A DNA stretch of 64,000 nt from Anaerolineales bacterium (GCA_019637755.1 JAHBVC010000001.1:620001-684000), one strand, 5' to 3'; counted from the first letter of the stretch, positions 38,884 through 47,764 are shown. Made by a program: numbers and translations. Notes: generated by a model not told the origin, from the letters alone.

Positions 38884-40851
38884 GTGCAAGCAACTCAAAC
38901 CCAGGGGCGGGCTAAGGCCGCAGGCCGCCCGCAACGCCCCTCCCTCCCTAAAGGTGTATTCTCGCGTGCGGCGCGCTACCTCTTTCGCTATAAGTTTGAG
39001 GCCGCCCTGCCCTACCTGTTCCTGCTGATCGCCACGCTGGCACAGCTGGCGGTGCCGCGCCTGATCCGCAACATGATCGATGCGGTGACCCAGGGCGTGA
39101 TCGCCAACCAGGTGCTGCAGGGGCTGGAGCAGATCCCGGCCGCTTTCCAGGCGCAGGCCTTGCCGCGCATTCTGGAGGCGCTCACCTACGCGCCCGGCAC
39201 CACGCTGGAAAGTTTGGTAAGCCAGCTCAGCGCGGACCAAAGCAGCGCGCCCGATCTGTTGGTGCGGGCGGGCATCTTCATCGTCGTCTTCGCCGCCCTG
39301 CGCGGCGTGTTCGCCTTCCTGCAATCGTACTGGGCAGAGCGCAATTCACAGAGCGTATCGTTTGATATGCGCAATGAGCTGTTCGCCAAGATCCAGCGCT
39401 TGTCATTCTCGTATCACGACCAGAACCAGACCGGCCAGCTGATGATCCGCGCCACGGATGATGTAGAGAAGGTGCGCTTGTTCCTGGGCCAGGGGTTAGT
39501 GCAACTGGTGAGTGCAATCGTGCTGCTCAGCGCCACGCTGATCATTCTCTTCGCCACCAATGCCAAGCTGGCCTTGGTGACGCTATGGATCCTGCCAGTG
39601 GCGCTGGCCTTGTTCTTTATCTTCGGCAGTATCACGCAACCGCTGTTCTTCAAAGTACAGATGAAGCTGGCGGCGCTCAACACCATCCTGCAGGAGAATT
39701 TGGCCGGCATCAAGGTGGTGAAGGCCTTCACGCGTGAGAAGAGCGAGCAGCAGAAGTTTGGCACAGCGGTTAACGCGCTGATGGACCAACAGATCTACAT
39801 TGCGCGCATCTTCACCTTCCTGTTCCCGCTGATCTTCCTGGTAGCGAACCTGGGCCAGGCCACTACGCTGCAAGCGGGCGGCGAGCAGATCATCGCCGGC
39901 ACGCTAAGTTTGGGCGAGTGGCAGGAGTTCAGCCTCTACCTCATCTATCTTTTCATCCCGCTGGCCCAGTTTGGTTTCATCATCAGCCAGTTTGGCCAGG
40001 CGATGGCCTCTGCCGGGCGCATCTTCGAGATCCTCGATGCCAAGTCTGACGTTACCGACAAGCCGGGCGCCATCGCCCTGCCGCAGGTCAAGGGCCAAGT
40101 GAGCTTTGAGAACGTCAGCTTCCGTTACTTCGGTGGCGGCGACCCGGTGCTGGATGGCGTGAGCTTTAGCGCCCAACCCGGCCAGACGGTGGCCTTGCTC
40201 GGCGCCACGGGCTCGGGCAAGACCACGATCATCAATCTCATCCCGCGCTTCTATGACCCCACCGAGGGCCGCGTGACCGTGGATGGGCATGACCTGCGCG
40301 ATGTGCAGCTCGAATCGCTGCGCGCCCAGATCGGCATTGTGCTGCAGGAGACGACACTGTTCACTGGCAACATCCGTGACAACATCGCCTTCGGCAAGCC
40401 CGAGGCCACCCAGGCCGAAGTGGAAGCGGCGGCCAAGGCCGCCGCAGCGCACGACTTCATCATGACCTTCCCCCAAGGCTACGAGACCCCGGTGGGCGAG
40501 CGTGGCTCCACGCTGAGTGGCGGCCAGAAGCAACGCATTGCTATCGCACGCGCCCTGCTGCTCAACCCGCGCATCCTCATCCTGGATGATTCGACCTCCA
40601 GTGTGGACTTGCAGACTGAGAGCCAGATCCAAGCCGCGCTCGACAAGCTGATGGAAGGCCGCACCTCATTCGTGATTGCGCAACGCATCAGCACCGTCAT
40701 CAATGCGGACCAAATCTTAGTGCTCGACAAGGGCAAAGTGGTGGCCAGCGGCAAGCACGCCGAGCTGCTGGAAGACAACGAAATCTATGCCGAGATCTAC
40801 AACTCGCAATTGGTGGGTGACAGCCCGGCCAGTGAGGCTGCGGCGGCCTAA
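38884..40851 (+). CDS. ABC exporter half-transporter, degenerate-site subunit
   Basis: A 655-residue type IV ABC exporter: membrane domain with six spans (about 35-330), then the nucleotide-binding domain. Walker A is LLGATGSGKTTIINLIPRFY, the signature LSGGQKQRIAIARALL. Walker B reads ILILDDSTSSVD with Asp in place of the catalytic Glu, and the switch motif reads VIAQRIST with Gln in place of His. This marks the catalytically weak site of a heterodimer (as in TM287/288). Start GTG 38884, 7 nt after GAAAGG; the TTG 6 nt earlier lies too close to it. The partner follows 26 nt on. Confidence 0.95.
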   Translation: MQATQTQGRAKAAGRPQRPSLPKGVFSRAARYLFRYKFEAALPYLFLLIATLAQLAVPRLIRNMIDAVTQGVIANQVLQGLEQIPAAFQAQALPRILEALTYAPGTTLESLVSQLSADQSSAPDLLVRAGIFIVVFAALRGVFAFLQSYWAERNSQSVSFDMRNELFAKIQRLSFSYHDQNQTGQLMIRATDDVEKVRLFLGQGLVQLVSAIVLLSATLIILFATNAKLALVTLWILPVALALFFIFGSITQPLFFKVQMKLAALNTILQENLAGIKVVKAFTREKSEQQKFGTAVNALMDQQIYIARIFTFLFPLIFLVANLGQATTLQAGGEQIIAGTLSLGEWQEFSLYLIYLFIPLAQFGFIISQFGQAMASAGRIFEILDAKSDVTDKPGAIALPQVKGQVSFENVSFRYFGGGDPVLDGVSFSAQPGQTVALLGATGSGKTTIINLIPRFYDPTEGRVTVDGHDLRDVQLESLRAQIGIVLQETTLFTGNIRDNIAFGKPEATQAEVEAAAKAAAAHDFIMTFPQGYETPVGERGSTLSGGQKQRIAIARALLLNPRILILDDSTSSVDLQTESQIQAALDKLMEGRTSFVIAQRISTVINADQILVLDKGKVVASGKHAELLEDNEIYAEIYNSQLVGDSPASEAAAA

Positions 40852-40877
40852 GGGCCGCGGCAGAGTACAGGAACGCT

Positions 40878-42875
40878 ATGTTCAATACACGCGCATTACT
40901 TGACCAAGAATCCCTCAAGCCCAAAAAGACCAGCGAAACACTGGGGCGGCTGGCGGGCTACTTCAAACCCTTCTGGTACGCCATGCTGTTGGCGGCTACC
41001 TTCATTACGGTGGCCACCTGGGCACAGGTGACCACGCCGGAGATCACCGGCCAGATCGTGGACTGTTACCTGACCCCGGCCGTGGCCAGCACCTTCGGCG
41101 CGCCCGAGGGCATGATGAACGATGCCAGCCAAGCCTCGCAGAGCAACTGCTGGCTGGCGGGCGAGACCGAGGCCAGCACCACAACGCAGCGCATCATCAA
41201 AGGCGCCTTTGGGTGGGCCAACTTCAGTACGCCAGCCGACCCCAGCAACCCCACCAACGCCGAGCGCATCACGGGCTTGGGGCAGTTGATCTCAGTGCTG
41301 ATCGTGCTGTTCGTGCTGGGCTCATTCCTGACGGGTCTCACCTTCTTCACAATGAGTTGGGCCGGCCAGCACGTGCTGCGTGACCTGCGTGCCGAGCTGT
41401 TCAGCCATATGCACGCCCTGCCGATTGGCTTCTATGCCGAAAATGAGGTGGGCGACCTGATGAGCCGTATCACCAACGACAGCGACACCATCCAGCAAGC
41501 ACTGAGCTTTGCGCTGGTGAACGTGGTCAGTGGTGTATTGCTGCTGGTGTGGATCGCCTACAACATGCTCACCAAGAACGTGCCGTTTGCTTTGCTGAGC
41601 ATGGCGATTGCGCCGTTTATGGCCATCGTCACGCTGTGGTTCTCAGACCAGGCGCGTAAGGCCTTCCGCAAGACGCGCTTGGAGATGGGCTCGGTGAACG
41701 CCAACCTGCAGGAGAGCATTTCGGCGGTACGCGAGTCGCAGGCCTTCAACCGTGCCGAAGAGAACATCGAGCACTTCCGCGCCACCAACGCCGCCAACCG
41801 TGACGCCAACGTGCGCGCCGTAGCGTACACCTCGGCGCTGGCTCCTGCCCTGGAAGCGTTGAGCTACTTGGCACTGGCCATCGTTACCGTGGTTGGCGGC
41901 CTGGCGCTGCTCAACGGGTCTTCGCTCGGTGGCACGGTAGTCTCCATCGGTCTGGTGATCACTTTCCTGGGCTATGTACAGCGCTTCAACCAGCCCATCC
42001 AGCAGATTGCGGTGCTGTGGAGCAACATCCAGAGCGCAGTGGCTGGCGCCGAGCGCATCTTCGGCCTGCTGGATGAAGTGCCCAGCATCCAAGACAAGCC
42101 GGGCGCTAGCACCATGGGCGCCATTGAAGGCAAAGTGGAGCTGGACAATGTGAGCGCCGAATACAAGGCCGGCGAGCCGGTGTTGCGCAACGTGAACTTT
42201 TATGCCAACCCGGGCCAGACCGTGGCCATTGTTGGCCCCACCGGCGCGGGCAAGACCACCATCATCAACCTGATCCCGCGCTTCTATGACGTCACCGGTG
42301 GGTCGGTGAAGATTGACGGCGTAGATGTGCGTGAGGTCACGCAGGAGTCGCTGCGCCAGCAAATTGGCATCGTGCTGCAGGATACGTTCTTGTTCAGCAC
42401 CACGGTGATGGAGAATATTCGCTTTGGCCGCCCGGCGGCCAGCGATGAGGAAGTCATCGCGGCGGCCAAACTGGCGCACGCCGATAGCTTCATCGAACGC
42501 TTGCCGGAGAAGTACAACACCGTGCTGGGTGAGCGCGGCGCTGGCCTGAGCCAAGGCCAACGCCAACTGCTGGCGATCGCACGTGCGGCGCTTGCCGACC
42601 CGCGCATCCTGATCTTGGATGAAGCCACCAGCAGCGTGGACACGCGCACCGAGCGCCTGATCCAGAGCGCGCTGGAGAAGCTGCTGGCTGGGCGCACCAG
42701 CTTTGTGATTGCCCACCGTCTGAGCACGATTCGCAATGCGGATGTGATCCTGGTGCTGAAAGCGGGTGAGATCATCGAGCGCGGCAAGCATGCCGAGTTG
42801 CTTGAGAAGAAGGGCTTCTACTACGATCTGTACATGAGCCAATTCAGAAAACAAGAAGAGATGGCAGGCGGTTAG
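40878..42875 (+). CDS. ABC exporter half-transporter, consensus-site subunit
   Basis: A 665-residue partner of the preceding gene. Walker A is IVGPTGAGKTTIINLIPRFY, Walker B ILILDEATSSVD with the catalytic Glu, switch VIAHRLSTIRN. Its signature is the LSQGQRQLLAIARAAL variant, which pairs with the other subunit's weak site as in TM288. An insertion of about 60 residues between the first two membrane helices (residues about 60-125, with Cys pairs YLTP.../SNCWLAG) is an extracellular loop not usual in the family. It should export drugs, lipids or peptides. A terminator follows. Confidence 0.95.
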   Translation: MFNTRALLDQESLKPKKTSETLGRLAGYFKPFWYAMLLAATFITVATWAQVTTPEITGQIVDCYLTPAVASTFGAPEGMMNDASQASQSNCWLAGETEASTTTQRIIKGAFGWANFSTPADPSNPTNAERITGLGQLISVLIVLFVLGSFLTGLTFFTMSWAGQHVLRDLRAELFSHMHALPIGFYAENEVGDLMSRITNDSDTIQQALSFALVNVVSGVLLLVWIAYNMLTKNVPFALLSMAIAPFMAIVTLWFSDQARKAFRKTRLEMGSVNANLQESISAVRESQAFNRAEENIEHFRATNAANRDANVRAVAYTSALAPALEALSYLALAIVTVVGGLALLNGSSLGGTVVSIGLVITFLGYVQRFNQPIQQIAVLWSNIQSAVAGAERIFGLLDEVPSIQDKPGASTMGAIEGKVELDNVSAEYKAGEPVLRNVNFYANPGQTVAIVGPTGAGKTTIINLIPRFYDVTGGSVKIDGVDVREVTQESLRQQIGIVLQDTFLFSTTVMENIRFGRPAASDEEVIAAAKLAHADSFIERLPEKYNTVLGERGAGLSQGQRQLLAIARAALADPRILILDEATSSVDTRTERLIQSALEKLLAGRTSFVIAHRLSTIRNADVILVLKAGEIIERGKHAELLEKKGFYYDLYMSQFRKQEEMAGG

Positions 42876-42895
42876 ATCGTTGCTGTTTCAGATAT

Positions 42896-42926
42896 AAAAA
42901 TAGCGAGGCTATGCCTCGCTATTTTT
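42896..42926 (+). terminator. Intrinsic terminator of the ABC exporter operon
   Basis: 14-bp arms AAAAATAGCGAGGC with a TAT loop, continuing into a T-run. Confidence 0.9.
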
Positions 42927-42929
42927 TGT

Positions 42930-43138
42930 CCTTGCCTTCAATGTCATTCCGAACGAGCAGTGTAGCACCACTTTGTAGCGACTACATACGAGGAGGAATC
43001 CGCTAGGAGAGATTCGACTCGCTACAGATATGAGCACTCATAAACCGCCTCAATACGGATTCCTCACACTCGCTTCGCTCGGTTCGGAATGACAAAAATA
43101 CCGCGTTCAGGAAACAAGAGGAGATGGCGGGCTAACAG
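42930..43138. repeat. Inverted pair of dispersed repeats with duplicated exporter 3' end
   Basis: TGTCATTCCGAACGAG ... GAGGAATCCG (from 42941) faces CGGATTCCTCACACTCGCTT ... GGTTCGGAATGACAAAA (to 43096). Immediately after, 43106-43132 repeats the end of the exporter gene (42843-42869, TTCAGAAAACAAGAAGAGAT) with three A-to-G changes, 263 bp away, and a stop codon follows in both copies. No gene is seen here. Confidence 0.85.
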
Positions 43139-43149
43139 CGTTGAACAAA

Positions 43150-43195
43150 CGAAGGCGATTAATAGATTAATCGATTAATCTGTTAATCGCCTTCG
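43150..43195. repeat. 46-bp palindrome overlapping the PBP-like gene's stop
   Basis: Two 23-bp arms beginning CGAAGGCGATTAATAGATTA meet at ATCGAT with one mismatch; the stop codon at 43183-43185 lies in the right arm. Same core as the palindromes at 13625 and 48877. Confidence 0.85.
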
Positions 43196-45522
43196 CCTTC
43201 TATAGTCACTACCGTATAGGCGCGTTGCACGTCGCCGTCTTCATTCCACACTTGTAGCTGGATCACCCACAACCCGTCCAAACCCTGCGTATCCCATTCT
43301 GCGCGCGGCGGCGTGCCGCGGCCGGCCGCCAACTGCAGCCAGCGCTGCGGGTACAAGCCCTGCCCCACCTGCAAATCCCACTGCGGGTAGCCGGCGGCGC
43401 GGTTGGCGCGCACACTCAGCATGCCGGATTGCGTACTAAACCGTTCGGGCTGCTCGATCGCCAGCGCCGGGCTGGCAGGTTCGAGCGGCACACTATCGAA
43501 CTGCGACGGCGGCAGCGCCAGCCCGGCGGCCTGCGCCTGGCTACGCCACGCGGCAGGCACATCCATAAACACTTGCGTCTGCACAAACTCCGGCGGGGTG
43601 AACACAGTGGCCAGGCGGCCATTCAATGAATTGACTGCCAGGCGTTGGTACAAACTATCGCTAAAACGCGGCTCACTGCCACTGATGAAGTATTCGCGCC
43701 GCGTGTGCGGGCAGTCCTCGTCTGGTAGTTGGCCGGAAGGCACGCACACCATCATCGAGCGCACACCGCCGGGCGCCTGCCAATCGCGGATCGGCAGGCC
43801 GGCGTGGGCCGCGCTGAACAACGCGGCCCAGTCCGCCGCTCCCAGGCTAAGCACGACACGTTGCGGGCTGTAGCCCAGTTGCCAGGCGCCGGAGCCTTCG
43901 GGCGCCAAGGCCGCCGGGCGGCCCAAGGCCAGCATCGCCTGGCGGCTGGCAGCCGAGCGCACACTGACATCGCTCAGACTATTGGTAACCAGAAAGGCCA
44001 GCTCGGCGCTGGCCAAGGGGCGCGATTGCGGCTGGCTCCAATCTAAAAGCACCTGCCCGGTTTCGTCAGTGATGAAAAGCAAGCTACTTGGCTGCAAGCG
44101 CCCCTGGATGAGCTGGCCGCTGAGCTGGCCACCGCCCAGGCTGGCATAGGCGGCCGCCAGCTCCAGCGGGCTGAGTGCCGCCGCGCCCAGCGCCAGATCA
44201 CCAGCCTGGCGCGGCGAGAGCGCGGCATCAAAGGGCGCCAAGCCGGCGGCGGCCAACACGTTGGCGGCGTGGTAGGCGCCCACCTGCTCCAGCGCGGCAG
44301 CAGCGGGCTGTGGCACGCCCTGCGCCAAGGCCTGGCGCATACTTAGCGGGCCTTGCAACTCGGCAGGTTGGCTACGGTCAAAATTCCAGGTCAACGCCGC
44401 CGGGGCGCTGCCGCCGGCAAAAGCATCCAGATAAATGAACGGCAATAGCCCATTGGCCGCGGGCGCCTGCAGGTTGGGCTGGCCGCTCAATGCCAACAGG
44501 CGGCCATTTACCGCATCCAGTGCCAAGGCCAGCTCACCCTGGCCTGCAAAAGCGGCCTGCAAGCTGCCATCCTGCGTGGTGATCAGAGTCAAGCCGCCAC
44601 GCGCCAGCGCTGCGTGGCCCAGGGTGGCTTCGGCCTGGGCCAGCGCCAACTGCGTGAAAGCATCCAACGCCAGCGGCGCGGCGGCATCGTTGAATTGCAA
44701 TGGCTGCGTGAGCGCCGCGGCCAGGCCGGCCTCATCGAGCATGCCGTGCTGCTGCATCGCCAGCAGCACCAACTGCGTCAGGCGTTGCAGCGTGGCGGGC
44801 TGCTGCAGCGGGTCGACTTGCGGCGCGTTGGCCATGGCGGCCAGAGCCGCCGCCTGCGCGAGGCTGAGCTGGCGGGCAGGCATGCCAAAATAAAACTGAG
44901 CAGCACTCTCCGCCCCAAAAGTCCAATGGCCGAATTGGGCGCTGTTGAGCGCCCACGCCAGCACCTGTTGGCGGCCATAGCGCGCGGTGAGCTCGCTGGC
45001 CAGGATGCGGGCGCGCAACGCCTTGCGCCAGCCGGCGGGCTCGCCGGCCAGCAGCACCTCGCTCACCAGGCGTTCGGCCAGGGTGCTTGGCTGCGGGTTA
45101 GTGCTTAGCCAGGCCGTGCCGGCATGCTGCCAGAAGCGCGGATCGGTGCTGGCGATCAGCGCCTGCTCCACCTGCGGCGCCTGGCCCAGCTCAATGAATT
45201 GGCGCGGAGCGTGGTGGGGCAGCAATTCCAGCAGGGTCTGGCTGCCGCTGCGGTCTTGCAGGCGGCTGGGCTGTAGGAGCAGGCCGCGCTGTGTGTCCAT
45301 CAGCACAGGCACGGCGTTTACATCCGGCAGGTCTTGTGTGAGCCAGCGGTACGCCGGCAAGGCGGCCAGCGCCAGCAGCGCCGCCAGCACGCTGGCGGCG
45401 GCAAACAGGGCCGCGGCGGCCTTCAGTGCCAGCGCCGCCGGGTTGCGGCGAGCGGCGGCGCGGCGCGCTTTGCGGCGCTTGACCAACTCATACACTTGCA
45501 ATATCAGCGGGGGCTGTGACAC
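43183..45522 (-). CDS. Degenerate class A penicillin-binding-protein-like membrane protein
   Basis: A 779-residue protein built like PBP1: basic cytoplasmic start, one membrane helix (AAAALFAAASVLAALLALAA), a GT51-like domain and a transpeptidase-like domain, then Ig-like strands. The catalytic residues are gone: ALIASTDPRFWQHAG replaces the AxEDxxFxxHxG motif (Glu to Thr), the SxxK serine motif is not found where ANGLLPFIYLDAF stands, and the KTGT position reads GRPAALA. AAQFYFGMPARQLSLAQAAA still fits GT51. It is thus likely a pseudoenzyme or scaffold. I choose GTG 45522 because of a GAGAAT box 7 nt upstream; ATG 45591 would overlap the promoter of the facing gene. Confidence 0.8.
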   Translation of the reverse strand: MSQPPLILQVYELVKRRKARRAAARRNPAALALKAAAALFAAASVLAALLALAALPAYRWLTQDLPDVNAVPVLMDTQRGLLLQPSRLQDRSGSQTLLELLPHHAPRQFIELGQAPQVEQALIASTDPRFWQHAGTAWLSTNPQPSTLAERLVSEVLLAGEPAGWRKALRARILASELTARYGRQQVLAWALNSAQFGHWTFGAESAAQFYFGMPARQLSLAQAAALAAMANAPQVDPLQQPATLQRLTQLVLLAMQQHGMLDEAGLAAALTQPLQFNDAAAPLALDAFTQLALAQAEATLGHAALARGGLTLITTQDGSLQAAFAGQGELALALDAVNGRLLALSGQPNLQAPAANGLLPFIYLDAFAGGSAPAALTWNFDRSQPAELQGPLSMRQALAQGVPQPAAAALEQVGAYHAANVLAAAGLAPFDAALSPRQAGDLALGAAALSPLELAAAYASLGGGQLSGQLIQGRLQPSSLLFITDETGQVLLDWSQPQSRPLASAELAFLVTNSLSDVSVRSAASRQAMLALGRPAALAPEGSGAWQLGYSPQRVVLSLGAADWAALFSAAHAGLPIRDWQAPGGVRSMMVCVPSGQLPDEDCPHTRREYFISGSEPRFSDSLYQRLAVNSLNGRLATVFTPPEFVQTQVFMDVPAAWRSQAQAAGLALPPSQFDSVPLEPASPALAIEQPERFSTQSGMLSVRANRAAGYPQWDLQVGQGLYPQRWLQLAAGRGTPPRAEWDTQGLDGLWVIQLQVWNEDGDVQRAYTVVTIEGEGD

Positions 45523-45529
45523 GCCGCCG

Positions 45530-45535
45530 ATTCTC
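45530..45535 (-). promoter_or_regulatory. Extended -10 box of the PBP-like gene (leaderless GTG start)
   Basis: TGC-GAGAAT on the minus strand, 7 nt before GTG 45522. Confidence 0.45.
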
Positions 45536-45617
45536 GCATATTTTGGCGGGCGGCTGGCGTAAAAGCCGCCCCAAATCGCAAGGGTGTACAATAACTTTTT
45601 GAAAATAAGGAGAGTGC

Positions 45618-46745
45618 ATGGACCCCAAACAATTCCACGATCTGAACGTTCCTGAGCGCGTGCTGCTCGGCCCCGGCCCCAGTGAGATGCCGGCGCGGGT
45701 GCTGCAAGCGATGGCCATGCCGGTGATCGGCCACCTGGACCCGGCCTTTTTGCAGATCATGGATGACGTGCAGGAGCTCCTGCGCTTCGCCTTCCAAACC
45801 AAGAACCGCCTCACTATCCCCGTCTCCGGCACCGGCAGTGCCGGTATGGAAGCCGCGCTCAGCAACATGATTGAGCCCGGCGACCGCGTGCTCATCGGTA
45901 TCATCGGCTACTTCGGCGAGCGCATCTACAGCATGTGCGGCCGTTACGGCGCGATTGTGGACCGAATCGAAGTGCCCTGGGGCCAGGTGCTGGATGTTGA
46001 TGAGGTAAAGAAGCAACTCAGCCAGCACAAGTACAAGTTCCTGGCGGTGGTGCACGGCGAAACCTCGAGTGGCGCCAAGCAGCCCTACATCAAAGAGCTG
46101 GCCGCCGCGGCGCATGAAGCCGGTGCACTGTTCATTCTGGACACGGTTGCCTCGTTGGGCGGCGTGCCGGTTGAAGTGGACAATTGGGATGTAGACGTGG
46201 CCTTCAGCGGCTCACAGAAGGGCCTCTCGGCTTCGCCGGGTCTGGCTCCGCTGACGGTTGGCCCGCGCGCCGAGAAGGCGCTGGCCGAGCGCAAAGTGGG
46301 CGTAGGCAACTGGTACCTCTCCTTGGACGAGGTGCACAAGTATTGGGGCAAGGAGCGCACCTACCATCACACCGCTCCTATTCAACTTAACTATGCCATG
46401 CGCGAAGCGCTGCGCATCGTGGCCGAAGAAGGTTTGGAGAATCGCTTTGCCCGCCACCAAGAGAACGCCGAGACCCTGTGGAAGGGCGTAGAAGCGCTGG
46501 ATATGAGCATGCTGGTGGCGCGTGAGAACCGCCTGCACACGGTAACCGCCGTGAAGGCACCCTCGGTAGCGGTGCATGACCTGGTCAAGAACCGCCTGCT
46601 GAGCGACTACGGCATCGAAGTCGGCGCAGGCCTCGGCCCGCTGAAGGGCCAGATCTGGCGCATTGGCCTGATGGGCCACAGCAGCCGCAAGGAATACGTC
46701 ACGCTGGTGCTGGCCGCCATGCGTGAGATTCTGGAAAGCGCGTAA
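45618..46745 (+). CDS. Class V aminotransferase (alanine/serine-glyoxylate type)
   Basis: A 375-residue PLP aminotransferase. The PLP lysine is in AFSGSQKGLSASPGLAPLTV (residues about 194-213); LGPGPSEMPARVLQAM near 17 and VSGTGSAGMEAALSNMIEPG (about 70-90) bind cofactor phosphate, and ILDTVASLGGVPVEVD carries the Asp that pairs with the pyridine nitrogen. Likely converts glyoxylate and alanine or serine, which would feed glycine to the riboswitch-controlled system at 31114. TACAAT at 45586 and an AAGGAG site precede the ATG, so this gene is leadered. A terminator follows. Confidence 0.93.
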   Translation: MDPKQFHDLNVPERVLLGPGPSEMPARVLQAMAMPVIGHLDPAFLQIMDDVQELLRFAFQTKNRLTIPVSGTGSAGMEAALSNMIEPGDRVLIGIIGYFGERIYSMCGRYGAIVDRIEVPWGQVLDVDEVKKQLSQHKYKFLAVVHGETSSGAKQPYIKELAAAAHEAGALFILDTVASLGGVPVEVDNWDVDVAFSGSQKGLSASPGLAPLTVGPRAEKALAERKVGVGNWYLSLDEVHKYWGKERTYHHTAPIQLNYAMREALRIVAEEGLENRFARHQENAETLWKGVEALDMSMLVARENRLHTVTAVKAPSVAVHDLVKNRLLSDYGIEVGAGLGPLKGQIWRIGLMGHSSRKEYVTLVLAAMREILESA

Positions 46746-46762
46746 AAGAACAACGCTTATAC

Positions 46763-46794
46763 AAATGCCGTGGGCGATGCCCACGGCATTTTTT
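46763..46794 (+). terminator. Intrinsic terminator of the aminotransferase gene
   Basis: AAATGCCGTGGGC-GAT-GCCCACGGCATTT, 13-bp arms and a T-run. Confidence 0.92.
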
Positions 46795-46819
46795 GTTTGT
46801 GGCTGACGAGGGAATTCTC

Positions 46820-46825
46820 TATACT
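46820..46825 (+). promoter_or_regulatory. -10 box of the 130-residue gene (leaderless GTG start)
   Basis: TATACT 6 nt before GTG 46832; TTGTGG 17 nt upstream may be the -35. Confidence 0.55.
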
Positions 46826-46831
46826 CGTGCG

Positions 46832-47221
46832 GTGAAGACTTCCCAGATTCAACTCTCGCCGGATGGCGATTGGCGCAACACTCTGGCGCGTATCCGCGGC
46901 GGGCAGCAGGGCCGCGTGATCTTGCTATGGCCGGAGCGCGGCGAACCGCGTGCGCCGCGGCTTGTGCTGCAGTTGGCCGCCCGCCGCTGCCAGCGGCTGA
47001 ATGTGCCGCTGGCGCTGGTGACGGGCAAGGCGGATGTGCGCTTGCTGGCCCAGGAGTTTGGCCTGCCGGTATTTGCCAACGCCCGCCAGGCGCGCAAGGA
47101 AGTGTGGGACCTGCCGCCGAAGATAGCGATACCCAAATCGGCACTGAGCATGGAAGGTATCTACTTGCGCATCATGGCGGAGGAGCGACGGGCAAAGTTT
47201 ATGGGGACAAGTGAACAGTGA
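46832..47221 (+). CDS. Free-standing domain related to the N terminus of Chloroflexi baseplate-J-like proteins
   Basis: A 129-residue protein. Its core, RIRGGQQGRVILLWPERGEP, LVLQLAARRCQRLNVPLALV and TGKADVRLLAQEFGLPVFAN, matches by recollection the N-terminal region of large Chloroflexi 'baseplate J/gp47' proteins (RVLLVxP...LRRxAxxLGxxLALVTxDxxVRxxAxxxGIPVF). There it precedes a membrane part; here it is alone and soluble. Function unknown. GTG 46832 is chosen because of the adjoining -10 box. ruvX follows but with its own promoter. Confidence 0.6.
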   Translation: MKTSQIQLSPDGDWRNTLARIRGGQQGRVILLWPERGEPRAPRLVLQLAARRCQRLNVPLALVTGKADVRLLAQEFGLPVFANARQARKEVWDLPPKIAIPKSALSMEGIYLRIMAEERRAKFMGTSEQ

Positions 47222-47290
47222 GTAGTGAACTGTGAGCAGGCAACTAAACCAACGCATGTTCTCCTGTTCACTGTTTCCTGATCACTGCTC
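47211..47290. repeat. 7-bp degenerate repeat (GTGAACA) with inverted partner
   Basis: GTGAACAGTGAGTAGTGAAC ... and CTGTTCACTGTTTCCTGATC mirror each other between the orphan domain gene and ruvX. Confidence 0.7.
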
Positions 47291-47310
47291 ACGGGCTATT
47301 CAACTATAGG

Positions 47311-47316
47311 TACACT
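47311..47316 (+). promoter_or_regulatory. -10 box of ruvX (leaderless start)
   Basis: TACACT 6 nt before ATG 47323. Confidence 0.55.
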
Positions 47317-47322
47317 AGGTTA

Positions 47323-47745
47323 ATGCGAATCCTCGCCGTTGACCCCGGTGACAAGCGGATCGGCATCGCCCTGAGCGACGCCAGCGGCACCCTCGCCAGC
47401 CCCTTGCAGGTGCTGGCACATGAGAGCCGTGATGCCGATGCGGCGCACATCGCCGCCCTGGCCACACAGCACGGCGCCGAGCGCATCATCGTGGGCCAAG
47501 CCTTCGGCGAAGATGGCCAGCCCAACTACAGTGGGCGTAAAGCTGCCCGGCTGGCTGGCGCCCTGCGTGCCGCCACCAGCATCCCCGTGCAATTGTGGGA
47601 AGAAAGCTACAGCACGCAGGAAGCGCTGACCGCCCGCCGCGCAATGGGCGCAGGCACGCAGGATATTGACGCCAGCGCGGCGGCGGTGATTTTGCAGGAC
47701 TATTTAGATAATCAAAACCAATCGATTAATCGATTAATCGATTAA
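47323..47745 (+). CDS. ruvX: Holliday junction resolvase-like RuvX (YqgF)
   Basis: A 140-residue RNase H-fold nuclease thought to process 16S rRNA or Holliday junctions. The first catalytic Asp is in RILAVDPGDKRIGIALSDAS (residues 2-21), followed by RIIVGQAFGEDGQPNYSG (near 55), the Glu in LWEESYSTQEA (near 91) and the last Asp in GTQDIDASAAAVILQDYL. The final residues (NQSINRLID) are read from an ATTAATCG repeat. mltG follows 19 nt on and is its common neighbour in many bacteria. Confidence 0.93.
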   Translation: MRILAVDPGDKRIGIALSDASGTLASPLQVLAHESRDADAAHIAALATQHGAERIIVGQAFGEDGQPNYSGRKAARLAGALRAATSIPVQLWEESYSTQEALTARRAMGAGTQDIDASAAAVILQDYLDNQNQSINRLID

Positions 47746-47752
47746 CCGATTG
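47703..47752. repeat. ATCGATTA tandem repeat across the ruvX stop
   Basis: AATCGATT units repeat about four times over the last codons of ruvX, ending in a stop contributed by the repeat. Confidence 0.75.
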
Positions 47753-47764
47753 AAGGATAGATCA

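Noticed and set aside
41643-42854. Minus-strand frame of 403 codons opposite the ABC exporter
   Set aside because: Antisense of a conserved ATPase; composition typical of a shadow frame.
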